Below are positions 48,560 to 57,616 of a stretch of DNA of 64,000 nt, one piece after another; position 1 is the stretch's first letter, and the number at the start of each line of letters is the position of its first letter. A program made the translations under genes and the position numbers. The notes beneath the pieces were generated by a model. It was not told where the DNA came from and searched no databases. It worked only from the letters and a program-made list of their open reading frames with translations. The DNA lies in contig CANNFA010000004.1 of assembly GCA_947503765.1 (NCBI GenBank), positions 186,001 through 250,000 on the forward strand, written 5' to 3'. The DNA comes from an uncultured Paracoccaceae bacterium (GTDB taxonomy: Bacteria; Pseudomonadota; Alphaproteobacteria; Rhodobacterales; Rhodobacteraceae).

Positions 48560-48769
48560 ATGAAACTCAGCGCGCGCAACAGATTGACCGGAACCGTGGT
48601 CGGGGTCGACAAGGGGGCCGTGAACAGCACGGTCCTGATCGACCTTGGCGGCGGGGTCATCGTCACGGCAATGATCACCAACGCATCGGTGGCGGATCTG
48701 GGGCTGGAGATCGGCAAGACGGCACATGCCGTCATCAAGGCATCCGATGTGATCGTCGGGGTGGACTGA
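48560..48769 (+). CDS. single TOBE/Mop-domain molybdate-binding protein (molbindin)
   Basis: A 69-residue protein consisting of one Mop (molybdopterin-binding-like, TOBE) domain. It has the family opening MKLSARNRLTGTVVGVDKGAVNSTVLIDLGGGVIVTAMITN and ends KTAHAVIKASDVIVGVD. Small molbindins bind molybdate or tungstate in the cytoplasm. AAGGGAAC precedes the ATG at 48560; the longer in-frame reading is not conserved. No molybdate transporter genes are nearby. Confidence 0.9.
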   Translation: MKLSARNRLTGTVVGVDKGAVNSTVLIDLGGGVIVTAMITNASVADLGLEIGKTAHAVIKASDVIVGVD

Positions 48770-48976
48770 CACCGGCTGTGGCGGCAGGGCCGGGGGCCGG
48801 CTCCGCCGCCATTGTTGCCGGAAGGTTGGGTGCATCCAATGGCGGCGCCCCTCGATATTTCCGGCCAGAAGAAACAGCGGGGCCTTTTTGCCTTGCGCAG
48901 GAGCGGCGGTTTCCCTATATCCCCGTCAACAGCGGCGCGTCGGCCTCCACCCCCGATGCTCCACCGGACAAGCATG

Positions 48977-48999
48977 AACGGGCCGCGCGCCCGTTTTTT
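48977..48999 (+). terminator. leader terminator/attenuator upstream of rimP
   Basis: AACGGGC (48977-48983) pairs with GCCCGTT (48989-48995) across CGCGC, followed by a T-run to 48999. It lies only 17 bases before the rimP start and after a 200-base leader with no gene. A terminator so close before a major operon is best read as transcription attenuation of rimP-nusA-infB. Premature terminators before rimP have been described in other bacteria. Confidence 0.7.
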
Positions 49000-49015
49000 C
49001 GTTTCTGGACCCCTG

Positions 49016-49600
49016 ATGACCGATCTGATCGCCAAAGCCCCCATCGACCGGCGCCTCGCCGGGATCCTGACCCCGATCATCGAGGGGATGGGGTTCGAAC
49101 TGGTGCGCGTGCGTCTGATGTCGGGCAAGTCGAAGACCGTGCAGATCATGGTCGAGCGGCCCGGCGGCGGGATCGAGGTGGACGAATGCGGCGAGATTTC
49201 CACGGCGGTCAGCGCGGTTCTGGATGTCGAGGATCCGATCGAGGACAATTACGCGCTGGAAGTGTCGAGCCCCGGCATCGACCGCCCGCTGACCCGGCTC
49301 AAGGATTTCGACCACTGGCAAGGCTACGAGGCCAAGCTGGAGACGACCGAGCTGATCGACGGACGGCGGCGGTTCAAGGGCGTCCTCGCCGGGACCGAGG
49401 GCGACGAGGTGCTGGTCGAGATCGAGGATCACGGCAAGCCGGTGACCATCGGGCTGCAATTCGACTGGCTGAGCGATGCCAAGCTGGTGCTGACCGACGA
49501 TCTGATCCGTGACGTCCTGCGCCAGCGCAAGGATGACGGCACGCTGGACGAAGACAAGTTTGACGACATCGAGACCGAGAGCGGGTCCGAAGAGGAGTAA
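49016..49600 (+). CDS. rimP: ribosome maturation factor RimP
   Basis: RimP is needed for maturation of the 30S subunit. The 194-residue protein has the usual two-domain pattern: [77 protein letters not shown], and an acidic tail ending [12 protein letters not shown]. The ATG at 49016 has GGA six bases upstream. An in-frame ATG at 48974 would place the start before the terminator hairpin. It is the first gene of the rimP-nusA-ylxR-infB operon. Confidence 0.96.
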   Translation: MTDLIAKAPIDRRLAGILTPIIEGMGFELVRVRLMSGKSKTVQIMVERPGGGIEVDECGEISTAVSAVLDVEDPIEDNYALEVSSPGIDRPLTRLKDFDHWQGYEAKLETTELIDGRRRFKGVLAGTEGDEVLVEIEDHGKPVTIGLQFDWLSDAKLVLTDDLIRDVLRQRKDDGTLDEDKFDDIETESGSEEE

Positions 49601-49606
49601 GAAGAC

Positions 49607-51235
49607 ATGGCCATTACCTCTGCCAACCAGCTGGAGCTGCTGCAGACCGCCGAGGCCGTCGCCCGGGAAAAGATGATCGACCCCGGTCTCGTGGTCGAGG
49701 CGATGGAGGAATCGCTCGCCCGTGCCGCCAAGAGCCGCTACGGCGCCGAGATGGACATTCGCGTGGCGATCGACCGCAAGACGGGCCGGGCCACGTTCAC
49801 CCGTGTGCGCACGGTGGTCGAGGATGACCTGCTGGAGAATTACCAGGCGGAGCTGACCGTCGAACAGGCAAAGCAATACCTGGACGATCCCGCCGTGGGC
49901 GACACCATCACCGACGAGGTGCCGCCGGTGGAAATGGGCCGGATCGCCGCGCAATCGGCCAAGCAGGTGATTCTGCAGAAAGTGCGCGAGGCGGAACGCG
50001 ACCGCCAGTTCGAGGAATTCAAGGATCGCGCCGGCACCATCATCAACGGTGTCGTCAAGCGCGAGGAATACGGCAACGTCATCGTCGATGTCGGCCGCGG
50101 AGAGGCGATCCTGCGCCGCAACGAGAAGATCGGCCGCGAATCGTATCGTCCGAACGACCGCATCCGGTGCTACATCAAGGATGTGCGCCGCGAGCCGCGC
50201 GGCCCGCAGATCTTCCTGTCGCGCACGGCGCCGGAATTCATGGCCGAGCTGTTCAAGATGGAAGTGCCCGAGATCTACGACGGCATCATCGAGATCAAGG
50301 CCGTCGCCCGCGATCCGGGCAGCCGCGCCAAGATCGCGGTGATTTCCTACGACAGCTCCATCGATCCGGTCGGCGCCTGCGTCGGGATGCGCGGCAGCCG
50401 CGTGCAGGCGGTGGTCAACGAGCTACAGGGCGAGAAGATCGACATCATCCCGTGGAACGAGGATCAGCCGACCTTCCTGGTGAACGCGTTGCAGCCGGCC
50501 GAGGTGTCCAAGGTCGTGCTTGATGAAGAGGCCGAGCGGATCGAGGTCGTGGTGCCCGAGGAACAGCTGTCGCTCGCCATCGGGCGGCGCGGTCAGAACG
50601 TGCGGCTGGCGTCGCAGCTGACCGGGCTGGACATCGACATCATGACCGAGGAAGAGGAATCGCAGCGCCGACAGGCCGAGTTCGAGGCCCGCACGAAGCT
50701 GTTCATGGACGCGCTGGACCTGGACGAGTTCTTTGCGCAGCTCCTGGTCGCCGAAGGCTTTACCAACCTCGAAGAGGTCGCCTATGTCGAGCTGGACGAG
50801 CTGACGGTGATCGACGGCGTCGACGACGACACCGCGAACGAATTGCAGGCCCGCGCGCGCGACAACATCGAGGAGATGAACCGCAAGGCGCTGGAACATG
50901 CCCGCGAGCTTGGCGTCGAGGACAGCCTTGTCGGATTCGAAGGGCTGACACCGCAGATGATCGAGGCGCTGGCCGAGGACGGGATCAAGACGCTGGAGGA
51001 TTTCGCGACCTGCGCCGACTGGGAACTCGCCGGCGGCTGGACGACCGAGAACGGCGAGCGCAAGAAGGATGACGGCCTGCTGGAGACATTCGACGTGTCG
51101 CTGGAGGAAGCGCAGGACATGGTGATGACGGCGCGCATCCAGCTGGGCTGGGTCGATCCGGCAGAGCTTGAACCCGAAACGGACGAAGAAGACGAGCTGG
51201 CGGACGAGTCCGAGGAACAGGAGGCCGGGGCCTGA
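49607..51235 (+). CDS. nusA: transcription termination/antitermination factor NusA
   Basis: NusA binds RNA polymerase and modulates pausing and termination. The 542-residue protein has the N-terminal domain ([26 protein letters not shown]), the S1 domain ([25 protein letters not shown]), two KH domains ([22 protein letters not shown] and [28 protein letters not shown]), and a C-terminal acidic repeat region with two HhH-like segments. Three bases... The gap to rimP is six bases. Confidence 0.97.
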   Translation: MAITSANQLELLQTAEAVAREKMIDPGLVVEAMEESLARAAKSRYGAEMDIRVAIDRKTGRATFTRVRTVVEDDLLENYQAELTVEQAKQYLDDPAVGDTITDEVPPVEMGRIAAQSAKQVILQKVREAERDRQFEEFKDRAGTIINGVVKREEYGNVIVDVGRGEAILRRNEKIGRESYRPNDRIRCYIKDVRREPRGPQIFLSRTAPEFMAELFKMEVPEIYDGIIEIKAVARDPGSRAKIAVISYDSSIDPVGACVGMRGSRVQAVVNELQGEKIDIIPWNEDQPTFLVNALQPAEVSKVVLDEEAERIEVVVPEEQLSLAIGRRGQNVRLASQLTGLDIDIMTEEEESQRRQAEFEARTKLFMDALDLDEFFAQLLVAEGFTNLEEVAYVELDELTVIDGVDDDTANELQARARDNIEEMNRKALEHARELGVEDSLVGFEGLTPQMIEALAEDGIKTLEDFATCADWELAGGWTTENGERKKDDGLLETFDVSLEEAQDMVMTARIQLGWVDPAELEPETDEEDELADESEEQEAGA

Positions 51236-51257
51236 TCGCAGGCCCCGGAGGCGCCGG

Positions 51258-51893
51258 ATGGCACGGGGTGGCCAGCCGAAAGACAGGGATGCAGGGCCTG
51301 AGCGGCGCTGCATTGCCACGGGCACGGTGCGCGACACCTCCGCACTGATCCGCTTTGTTGCGGGGCCGGACGGTCAAATCGTGCCCGATGTGCTTGAAAA
51401 ACTGCCCGGAAGGGGTATCTGGGTATTGGCTGACCGACCCGCGCTGGAGCGCGCCGTGACGAAACGGCTTTTTTCCAGGGCGGCGAAGCAACCCGTTTCC
51501 GTTCCCGATGCGCTGATCGAAGAGGTCGAACGGCAGCTCGCCCAGCGGGTCGTGGACCTGATCGCGCTTTCCCGGAAGGCCGGGCGCGCGGTTGCCGGCT
51601 ATGAAAAGGTCCGCGGCTGGCTGGAAAGCGGCGAGGCACAGGTGCTGATCCAGTCGTCCGACGGGTCGGAACGGGGCAAGACGAAGCTGAGGGCGCCGGA
51701 TGGGGAAGGCACGTATATCAACGTGTTGACCGCCCGGGAATTGGGTTTGGCATTCGGGCGCGAACATGTGATACATGGCGCGCTTGCGGCTGGCGGACTC
51801 ACGAGACGTGTAGTAGAGGATGCCGCGCGGCTTTCCGGCCTGCGCAGGACGAACGGGGGAATCGCCCCCGGAAAGGATACGAAGACGCAATGA
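51258..51893 (+). CDS. YlxR (DUF448) / L7Ae-like RNA-binding protein
   Basis: A 211-residue protein of two parts. The N-terminal YlxR domain has [46 protein letters not shown]. The C-terminal part from about residue 95 ([52 protein letters not shown]) resembles the ribosomal L7Ae/L30e fold, which binds kink-turn RNA. In many bacteria these are two adjacent genes. The ATG at 51258 has GGAGG seven bases upstream. It overlaps infB by four bases. Confidence 0.9.
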   Translation: MARGGQPKDRDAGPERRCIATGTVRDTSALIRFVAGPDGQIVPDVLEKLPGRGIWVLADRPALERAVTKRLFSRAAKQPVSVPDALIEEVERQLAQRVVDLIALSRKAGRAVAGYEKVRGWLESGEAQVLIQSSDGSERGKTKLRAPDGEGTYINVLTARELGLAFGREHVIHGALAAGGLTRRVVEDAARLSGLRRTNGGIAPGKDTKTQ

Positions 51894-54403
51894 GCGATAC
51901 GGACGGCAAGAAAACGCTTGGTCTGCGGGGCGGCCCTCGGTCGGGCCAGGTCAAGCAGAGCTTCAGTCATGGACGCACGAAGAACGTGGTGGTCGAGACG
52001 AAGCGCAAGCGTGTCGTTGTGCCCAAGCCGGGCGCCGCCGGCAAGGCGGGCGCCGGCGTCAAGGGTGGTGGCGATCCGTCGAAACGCCCCGCCGGCATCT
52101 CCGACGCCGAGCTTGAGCGCCGGATGAAGGCGCTTGCCGCCGCCAAGGCGCGCGAGGCCGACGACGAGAAACGCCGCGAGGAAGAGGAACGCCAGCGCGC
52201 CGAAGATCGCGAACGCCGGCGTGCCGAGATCGAGGCGAAAGAAGCCGAAGAGCGCGAGCGCGAGGAAAAGGCGCGCGCCAAGGCCGAAGAGGACGAACGC
52301 CGCCAGCGCGAGGCCGAGGAAGCCAAGGTGCGCGCCGCACAGCCTGCGGCGAAGCCGGGTGCCGACGCGCCCGTCGACCCGTCGGTGGCAGAGGCGAGCG
52401 CGGCCAAGCCGTCGAGCACGGCCCGCAAGCCCGACCGCGAGCGCACCGAGACCCGCGACCGCGCCGCGAAGCCCGGCAAGGGCACGCGCGACGGCGGTGG
52501 CCGCCGGTCCGGCAAGCTGACGCTGAACCAGGCGCTTTCGGGCGGCGAGGGCGGGCGGCAGAAATCGCTGGCCGCGATGAAGCGCAAGCAGGAACGCGCC
52601 CGGCAAAAGGCCATGGGCGGCGGCGAGCCGCGCGAGAAGGTGGTGCGCGACGTGCAACTGCCCGAGACCATCGTGGTGTCCGAGCTGGCCAACCGCATGG
52701 CCGAACGGACCGCCGACGTGGTCAAGGCGCTGATGCAGAACGGCATGATGGTCACGCAGAACCAGTCGATCGACGCCGATACCGCCGAACTCATCATCGA
52801 GGAATTCGGCCACAAGGTCGTGCGCGTGTCCGACTCGGACGTCGAGGACGTGATCGACACGGTCGACGACAAGGCCGAGGATCTGAAACCGCGCCCGCCG
52901 GTCATCACGATCATGGGCCATGTCGACCACGGCAAGACATCCCTTCTGGACGCGATCCGCAATGCCAAGGTCCAGTCTGGCGAGGCCGGCGGCATCACCC
53001 AGCATATCGGCGCCTATCAGGTGACCACCGATGGCGGGCAGGTGCTGTCGTTCCTCGACACGCCGGGCCACGCCGCCTTTACGTCGATGCGGGCGCGCGG
53101 GGCGCAAGTCACGGATATCGTCGTGCTTGTCGTTGCCGCCGATGACGCGGTGATGCCGCAGACCGTCGAGGCGATCAACCACGCCAAGGCCGCCGGGGTT
53201 CCGATGATCATCGCGATCAACAAGATCGACCTGCCGGCCGCGAACCCGGACAAGGTGCGTACCGACCTGCTGCAACACGAAGTGGTTGTCGAAAAGATGT
53301 CGGGCGACGTGCAGGATGTCGAGGTGTCGGCGCAGACCGGCAAGGGGCTCGACCAGCTGCTGGAAGCCATCGCGCTTCAGGCCGAGATCCTCGAACTGAA
53401 GGCGAACCCGACGCGGTCCGCCCAGGGCGCGGTGATCGAGGCGCAGCTTGATGTCGGCCGCGGGCCCGTGGCCACCGTTCTGGTTCAGAACGGCACGCTG
53501 CGTCAGGGCGACATCTTTGTCGTGGGCGAGCAGTACGGCAAGGTGCGTGCGCTGATCAACGACCGCGGCGAGCGTGTGGAAGAGGCGGCGCCGTCGGTGC
53601 CCGTCGAGGTTCTGGGCCTGAACGGCACGCCCGAGGCCGGTGACGTTCTGAACGTCGTCCGGTCCGAGGGGCAGGCCCGCGAGATTGCCGAATATCGCCA
53701 GGACGCCGCCAAGGAAAAGCGCGCCGCCGCTGGCGCCGCCACCTCGCTGGAACAGCTCATGGCGAAGGCCAAGGACGACCAGAACGTCGCCGAGCTGCCG
53801 ATTCTGGTGAAGGCCGATGTGCAGGGCTCCGCCGAGGCCATCGTTCAGGCGATGGAGAAGATCGGCAACGACGAGGTTCGTGTGCGCGTGCTGCATTACG
53901 GTGTGGGCGCCATCACCGAATCCGATATCGGCCTTGCCGAGGCGTCGGGTGCGCCGGTGATCGGCTTCAACGTCCGGGCCAACGCGCCGGCGCGGAACTC
54001 CGCCAACCAGAAGAACGTCGAAATCCGCTATTACAGCATCATCTACGATCTTGTGGATGACGTGAAAAAGGCGGCGAGCGGCCTTCTGGGTAACGAGATC
54101 CGCGAGAAGTTCATCGGTTACGCCGCGATCAAGGAAGTGTTCAAGGTGTCCAAGGTCGGCAACGTGGCCGGCTGCCTGGTGACCGAGGGCGTCGCCCGCC
54201 GGTCCGCCGGTGTGCGCCTGCTGCGCGATGACGTGGTGATCCACGAGGGCACGCTGAAAACGCTCAAGCGCTTCAAGGACGAGGTCGCGGAGGTTCAGTC
54301 GGGCCAGGAATGCGGCATGGCCTTCGAGAATTACGAGGATATCCGCCCCGGCGATGTCATCGAGATCTTCGAGCGCGAAGAAGTCGAGCGGACACTGGCC
54401 TGA
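51890..54403 (+). CDS. infB: translation initiation factor IF-2
   Basis: IF-2 delivers initiator tRNA to the ribosome. The 837-residue protein has a long charged alanine/lysine/glutamate-rich N-terminal region (to about residue 330), then the G domain [32 protein letters not shown], with DTPGHAAF and NKID, and the C-terminal domains with [23 protein letters not shown] overlaps the upstream stop. It ends the operon. Confidence 0.98.
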   Translation: MSDTDGKKTLGLRGGPRSGQVKQSFSHGRTKNVVVETKRKRVVVPKPGAAGKAGAGVKGGGDPSKRPAGISDAELERRMKALAAAKAREADDEKRREEEERQRAEDRERRRAEIEAKEAEEREREEKARAKAEEDERRQREAEEAKVRAAQPAAKPGADAPVDPSVAEASAAKPSSTARKPDRERTETRDRAAKPGKGTRDGGGRRSGKLTLNQALSGGEGGRQKSLAAMKRKQERARQKAMGGGEPREKVVRDVQLPETIVVSELANRMAERTADVVKALMQNGMMVTQNQSIDADTAELIIEEFGHKVVRVSDSDVEDVIDTVDDKAEDLKPRPPVITIMGHVDHGKTSLLDAIRNAKVQSGEAGGITQHIGAYQVTTDGGQVLSFLDTPGHAAFTSMRARGAQVTDIVVLVVAADDAVMPQTVEAINHAKAAGVPMIIAINKIDLPAANPDKVRTDLLQHEVVVEKMSGDVQDVEVSAQTGKGLDQLLEAIALQAEILELKANPTRSAQGAVIEAQLDVGRGPVATVLVQNGTLRQGDIFVVGEQYGKVRALINDRGERVEEAAPSVPVEVLGLNGTPEAGDVLNVVRSEGQAREIAEYRQDAAKEKRAAAGAATSLEQLMAKAKDDQNVAELPILVKADVQGSAEAIVQAMEKIGNDEVRVRVLHYGVGAITESDIGLAEASGAPVIGFNVRANAPARNSANQKNVEIRYYSIIYDLVDDVKKAASGLLGNEIREKFIGYAAIKEVFKVSKVGNVAGCLVTEGVARRSAGVRLLRDDVVIHEGTLKTLKRFKDEVAEVQSGQECGMAFENYEDIRPGDVIEIFEREEVERTLA

Positions 54404-54429
54404 GCCGTTCCGTCACGACGGAAAATGAA

Positions 54430-54459
54430 AAAAGGGGAAGGCGTTTGCCTTCCCCTTTT
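54430..54459 (+). terminator. intrinsic terminator of the rimP-infB operon
   Basis: AAAAGGGGAAGGC at 54430-54442 and GCCTTCCCCTTTT at 54447-54459 form a 13-bp perfect stem with loop GTTT, ending in T residues. It lies 27 bases after infB. Confidence 0.93.
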
Positions 54460-54482
54460 GCCGTTCTGACAGCCGCACGCGA

Positions 54483-54620
54483 TCAAGCCGCGCGGCGGTC
54501 GACCGGGTGACCGGTAAAAACCTTGTCACCCACCTGGACAGTGATGCGCCCGTTCGGCAGTTGTCGAACAAACTGGCCCTGAACGGAAACGCAGGTGCCA
54601 AGCGTGATGGTCCTGATCAT
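54483..54620 (-). CDS. 45-residue conserved-looking small protein of unknown function
   Basis: A short open frame of 45 residues, convergent with infB and below the size usually listed. It reads MIRTITLGTCVSVQGQFVRQ, then LPNGRITVQVGDKVFTGHPV and DRRAA, with a regular alternation of polar and hydrophobic residues like a small beta barrel. GGGGA lies eight bases upstream of the ATG. The stop is followed within 24 bases by the convergent infB terminator. I recall similar small proteins in Rhodobacterales but cannot name a function. Confidence 0.65.
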   Translation of the reverse strand: MIRTITLGTCVSVQGQFVRQLPNGRITVQVGDKVFTGHPVDRRAA

Positions 54621-54787
54621 CCTCGATGTCCCCAGATGTCCTTCGTATCTGTGACTATATGGGCAGAGTGTTTACAAATCACCAACAATTTGCAGCAAAA
54701 TGCGCGAGGCACGTCCAGATGTTCTCAAGTACTTTGTAACGCCCACAAAATATGGACAAAACACACGCAAAGGTTACGTCCCCGCGA

Positions 54788-55210
54788 TCACAGCCAGTCG
54801 CGCAGGATCGGGATCAGCGGGATGTCGGCGGGCGGCATCGGATAGTCCCGAAGCCGCGCCGGCGCCACCCATTTCAACGCCTGGCCCTCGCGCGGGGTCA
54901 CGATCCCCTGCCATTTGCGGCAGGCAAAGAGCGGCATGAGCAGGTGAAAATCATCGTAGCTGTGGCTGGCGAAGGTCAGCGGCGCAAGGCAGCTTTCCCA
55001 GGTGTCGATGCCAAGTTCCTCGTGCAATTCGCGGATCAGCGCATGTTCGGGCGTTTCGCCCGGCTCCACCTTGCCGCCGGGAAACTCCCACAGCCCGGCC
55101 ATGGCCTTGCCGTCCGGGCGCCGGGCCAGCAGTACCCGGCCCTCGCTATCGATCAGCGCGACAGCTGATACGAGCACGACCTTCACCGGATTGCCGCCGC
55201 GTTCCGTCAC
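54788..55210 (-). CDS. mutT: MutT-type 8-oxo-dGTP diphosphatase
   Basis: A 140-residue Nudix protein. The Nudix box WEFPGGKVEPGETPEHALIRELHEELGI has the full consensus. KVVLVSAVALIDSEGRVLLARRPDGKAMAGLWEFPGG is characteristic of MutT, which removes 8-oxo-dGTP from the pool. It starts with GTG overlapping the argJ stop (GTGA), so argJ and mutT are coupled. The 167 bases between it and the small gene at 54620 hold no clear feature except an AT-rich run. Confidence 0.93.
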   Translation of the reverse strand: MTERGGNPVKVVLVSAVALIDSEGRVLLARRPDGKAMAGLWEFPGGKVEPGETPEHALIRELHEELGIDTWESCLAPLTFASHSYDDFHLLMPLFACRKWQGIVTPREGQALKWVAPARLRDYPMPPADIPLIPILRDWL

Positions 55211-56547
55211 GAGCGGTAGTCGGCGTTGATCCGGATGTAGTCATGGGTCAGATCGCAGGTCCAGACCGTGGCCGATCCGTCGCCAATGCCAAGGTCGATC
55301 CCGATCACCAAATCCTCGCGCGTCATGTACTCGGCACCCAGATCCTCGCGGTAGTCGGGTGATGCCCAGCCGTTTTCGGCCACCAGGATGTCGCCGAAGC
55401 GGATCGACAGACGGTCACGCTCCGCTTCGGCGCCGGATTTGCCGATCGCCATGACGATGCGGCCCCAATTCGGATCCTCGCCCGCGATGGCGGTCTTGAC
55501 CAGCGGCGAGTTGGCGACCGACATCGCCGCCTTCCTGGCATCCGCCGGGCCGGCAGCGCCGGTGACCCGGATTTCGACGAATTTCGTGGCGCCTTCGCCG
55601 TCGCGCACGACCTGGTGCGCAAGGTCCAGCATGACATCCGCCAGCGCAGCCTCGAATGCCTGCCCCGACGCGGTGCGTCCCGATCCCACCGTCACGCCAG
55701 AGGCACCGGTCGCCGCCATGAGCAGGGTGTCGGAGGTGGACGTGTCGCTGTCCACCGTGATGCAGTTGAAACTGCTGTCCGTCAGCTTGGACAGCACCCG
55801 CTGCAAATCGTCCTGGGCGATGCGCGCGTCGGTGAAGATGTAGACCAGCATCGTCGCCATATCGGGCGCGATCATGCCGGACCCCTTGGCGAGGCCCGCG
55901 ATGCGCACCCGCTCGCCGTCGATCTCGACACTTGCCGAAGCGCCCTTTGGGTAGGTGTCGGTGGTCATGATCGCGCGGGCGGCGTCGGCGATGCTGCTTG
56001 GCGACAGGTCGGCGCGCAGGTCTTCGAGCACGGCGGTGATACGCTCATGCGGAAGCTTTTCCCCGATCACCCCGGTCGAGGCGGTGAATACCCGCGCCTG
56101 CGGCACCCCGAGGACCGAAGCGGCCTGCCGCGTGACCGCCGCGACCGCCTCCATCCCGGCGGCGCCGGTAAAGGCGTTGGCGTTGCCCGAATTCACAACG
56201 ATGGCCGCGCCGCCGGACGCGGAGCCGCCGATTTTCTTCTGGCAGTCCAGCACCGGAGCGGAGCGGGTCGAAGACCGGGTGAACACGCCCGCAACCTCGG
56301 TTCCGGGGGCAAGTTCGGCCAGCATCACGTCGGTCCGGCCGGCATAACGGACGCCCGCCTGCGCCGCGGCAAAGCGCACACCGCCGATTTCCGGTAGAAC
56401 CGGAAACCCGGCCCTGGGCGCAAGCGGCGAAACGGCGGGCGCGGTGCTGGCCGCGCCCGTGCCGGGCAGTGCTGCGGCCAGCCGGGAACGCAGATCGCGA
56501 ACCTTGCTCTTGAGCTTCCTGATCCGCTTTTTCTTTTTCCCGGCCAT
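55207..56547 (-). CDS. argJ: bifunctional glutamate N-acetyltransferase / amino-acid acetyltransferase
   Basis: ArgJ recycles the acetyl group in arginine synthesis and may also make N-acetylglutamate. The 446-residue protein self-cleaves before Thr232 in IAPDMATMLVYIFTD, the catalytic threonine. NSGNANAFTG and TASTGVIGEKLP are further family motifs, with KTAIAGEDPNWGRIVMAIGKSG near the C-terminus. The first about 38 residues are an unusual extension, MAGKKKKRIRKLKSKVRDLR, a basic coil absent from most ArgJ proteins. The ATG at 56547 has GGAAC upstream. Confidence 0.95.
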   Translation of the reverse strand: MAGKKKKRIRKLKSKVRDLRSRLAAALPGTGAASTAPAVSPLAPRAGFPVLPEIGGVRFAAAQAGVRYAGRTDVMLAELAPGTEVAGVFTRSSTRSAPVLDCQKKIGGSASGGAAIVVNSGNANAFTGAAGMEAVAAVTRQAASVLGVPQARVFTASTGVIGEKLPHERITAVLEDLRADLSPSSIADAARAIMTTDTYPKGASASVEIDGERVRIAGLAKGSGMIAPDMATMLVYIFTDARIAQDDLQRVLSKLTDSSFNCITVDSDTSTSDTLLMAATGASGVTVGSGRTASGQAFEAALADVMLDLAHQVVRDGEGATKFVEIRVTGAAGPADARKAAMSVANSPLVKTAIAGEDPNWGRIVMAIGKSGAEAERDRLSIRFGDILVAENGWASPDYREDLGAEYMTREDLVIGIDLGIGDGSATVWTCDLTHDYIRINADYRS

Positions 56548-56573
56548 ATCCGTTCCGCCCGCCCTTGCGCGTT

Positions 56574-57431
56574 TCAGTCCTCGACCAGCGACGTATCGCC
56601 GATCACCGCCGGGTCGATGCCCGACAGGTCGGGACGGTCGATCTCGGCATCGTTCACCAGGGCCTCGACCTCTTCGCGCAGGCGTGTCTCCCACAGGGCC
56701 TGCTGCAGGTCGGCGCGCACGTCGTCCAGCGCCGGAGCCTCGGGCAGGCGGGTCTCGTTCAGCTTGATGACATGCCAGCCGAACTGGGTTTCGACCGGCT
56801 CGGACACCGCGCCGACATCCATGGCCATGGCGACCTCTTCGAAGGCCGGAACCATGGTGCCGGGCGCGAACCAGCCCAGGCTGCCGCCATTCCCGGCCGA
56901 CGGGCCGGTGGATTTCTCGGCCGCCAGTTCGGCGAAATCGGCGCCGCCTTCCAGTTCCTCGATCACGGCGTTCGCGTCGTCCTCGGTCGCGACGAGGATG
57001 TGCGAGGCGTTGAATTCCTTGATCGGCTCGAACTCGGCATATTTGGCGTCATAGGCGGCCTGAAGGTCGGTATCGTCGATCGTGATGGCTTCTGCCAGCT
57101 GCATGACCTTGCGGTTGGCGATCAGCGCGCTGCGCTCGTTCTCGATCGCCAGTTCGGTGCCCTTGCCGATCTCGTCGACCGCGGCGACAACCGCGCGCTG
57201 CTGGATCAGGCGTTCCAGCAGGCCCTCGAACAGAACCTCCGCCGGCAGCGCCTTTTGCTGGTCTTCCAGCATCTCGCGCATGGCAATGACGTGCCCCAGC
57301 GTGATGGCGTCGCCGTTCACGGTCGCAAGCACGGTATCGGCGGTCACGTCCGGCGCATCCTGCGCAACCACGGGCATCGCCAGCGAAAAGCCGAGCGCCG
57401 CACCGAGCAGGAGGGTTCTGGAATAGGCCAT
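56574..57431 (-). CDS. peptidyl-prolyl cis-trans isomerase, PpiC/parvulin type, exported
   Basis: A 285-residue periplasmic foldase. A signal peptide (TLLLGAALGFSLAMPVVAQ) is followed by a SurA-like N-terminal helical domain and a parvulin domain from about residue 140 (FNASHILVATEDDANAVIEELEGGADFAELAAEKSTGPSAGNGGSLGWFAPGTMVPAFEEVA), ending FGWHVIKL. AAAAAGGATC precedes the ATG. It lies between argJ and the divergent secA, and probably helps fold exported proteins. Confidence 0.93.
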   Translation of the reverse strand: MAYSRTLLLGAALGFSLAMPVVAQDAPDVTADTVLATVNGDAITLGHVIAMREMLEDQQKALPAEVLFEGLLERLIQQRAVVAAVDEIGKGTELAIENERSALIANRKVMQLAEAITIDDTDLQAAYDAKYAEFEPIKEFNASHILVATEDDANAVIEELEGGADFAELAAEKSTGPSAGNGGSLGWFAPGTMVPAFEEVAMAMDVGAVSEPVETQFGWHVIKLNETRLPEAPALDDVRADLQQALWETRLREEVEALVNDAEIDRPDLSGIDPAVIGDTSLVED

Positions 57432-57471
57432 TGTCGATCCTTTTTGGCATGTGCCGCGGCTTCCCGCGACG

Positions 57472-57500
57472 TTGACACTATTGGGGCGGCCCCTTACATC
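57472..57500 (+). promoter_or_regulatory. candidate promoter of secA
   Basis: TTGACA at 57472-57477 is a perfect -35 box; TACATC at 57495-57500 follows after 17 bases. The -10 match is weak. It would give a 110-base leader to secA. Confidence 0.4.
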
Positions 57501-57616
57501 GCCTTGTGGCGCGCTGGGGTCGCCGTCTCCTCGCAATTCCTATGGGCAGTCGCGAGGGCGGGCAAGCGTTCGTCGCACAAGTTGCCGTCAGAGAAAAGCA
57601 TCCGCGCGGAGAAGTC

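Noticed and set aside
51599-54244. 881-codon open frame antisense to infB
   Set aside because: A shadow of infB: repetitive His/Leu/Gly-rich translation, no domain, while the plus strand encodes a complete IF-2.
54413-54601. 62-codon minus-strand frame after infB
   Set aside because: It runs through the terminator hairpin in another frame; the 45-codon frame at 54483-54620 has the better ribosome-binding site and composition.
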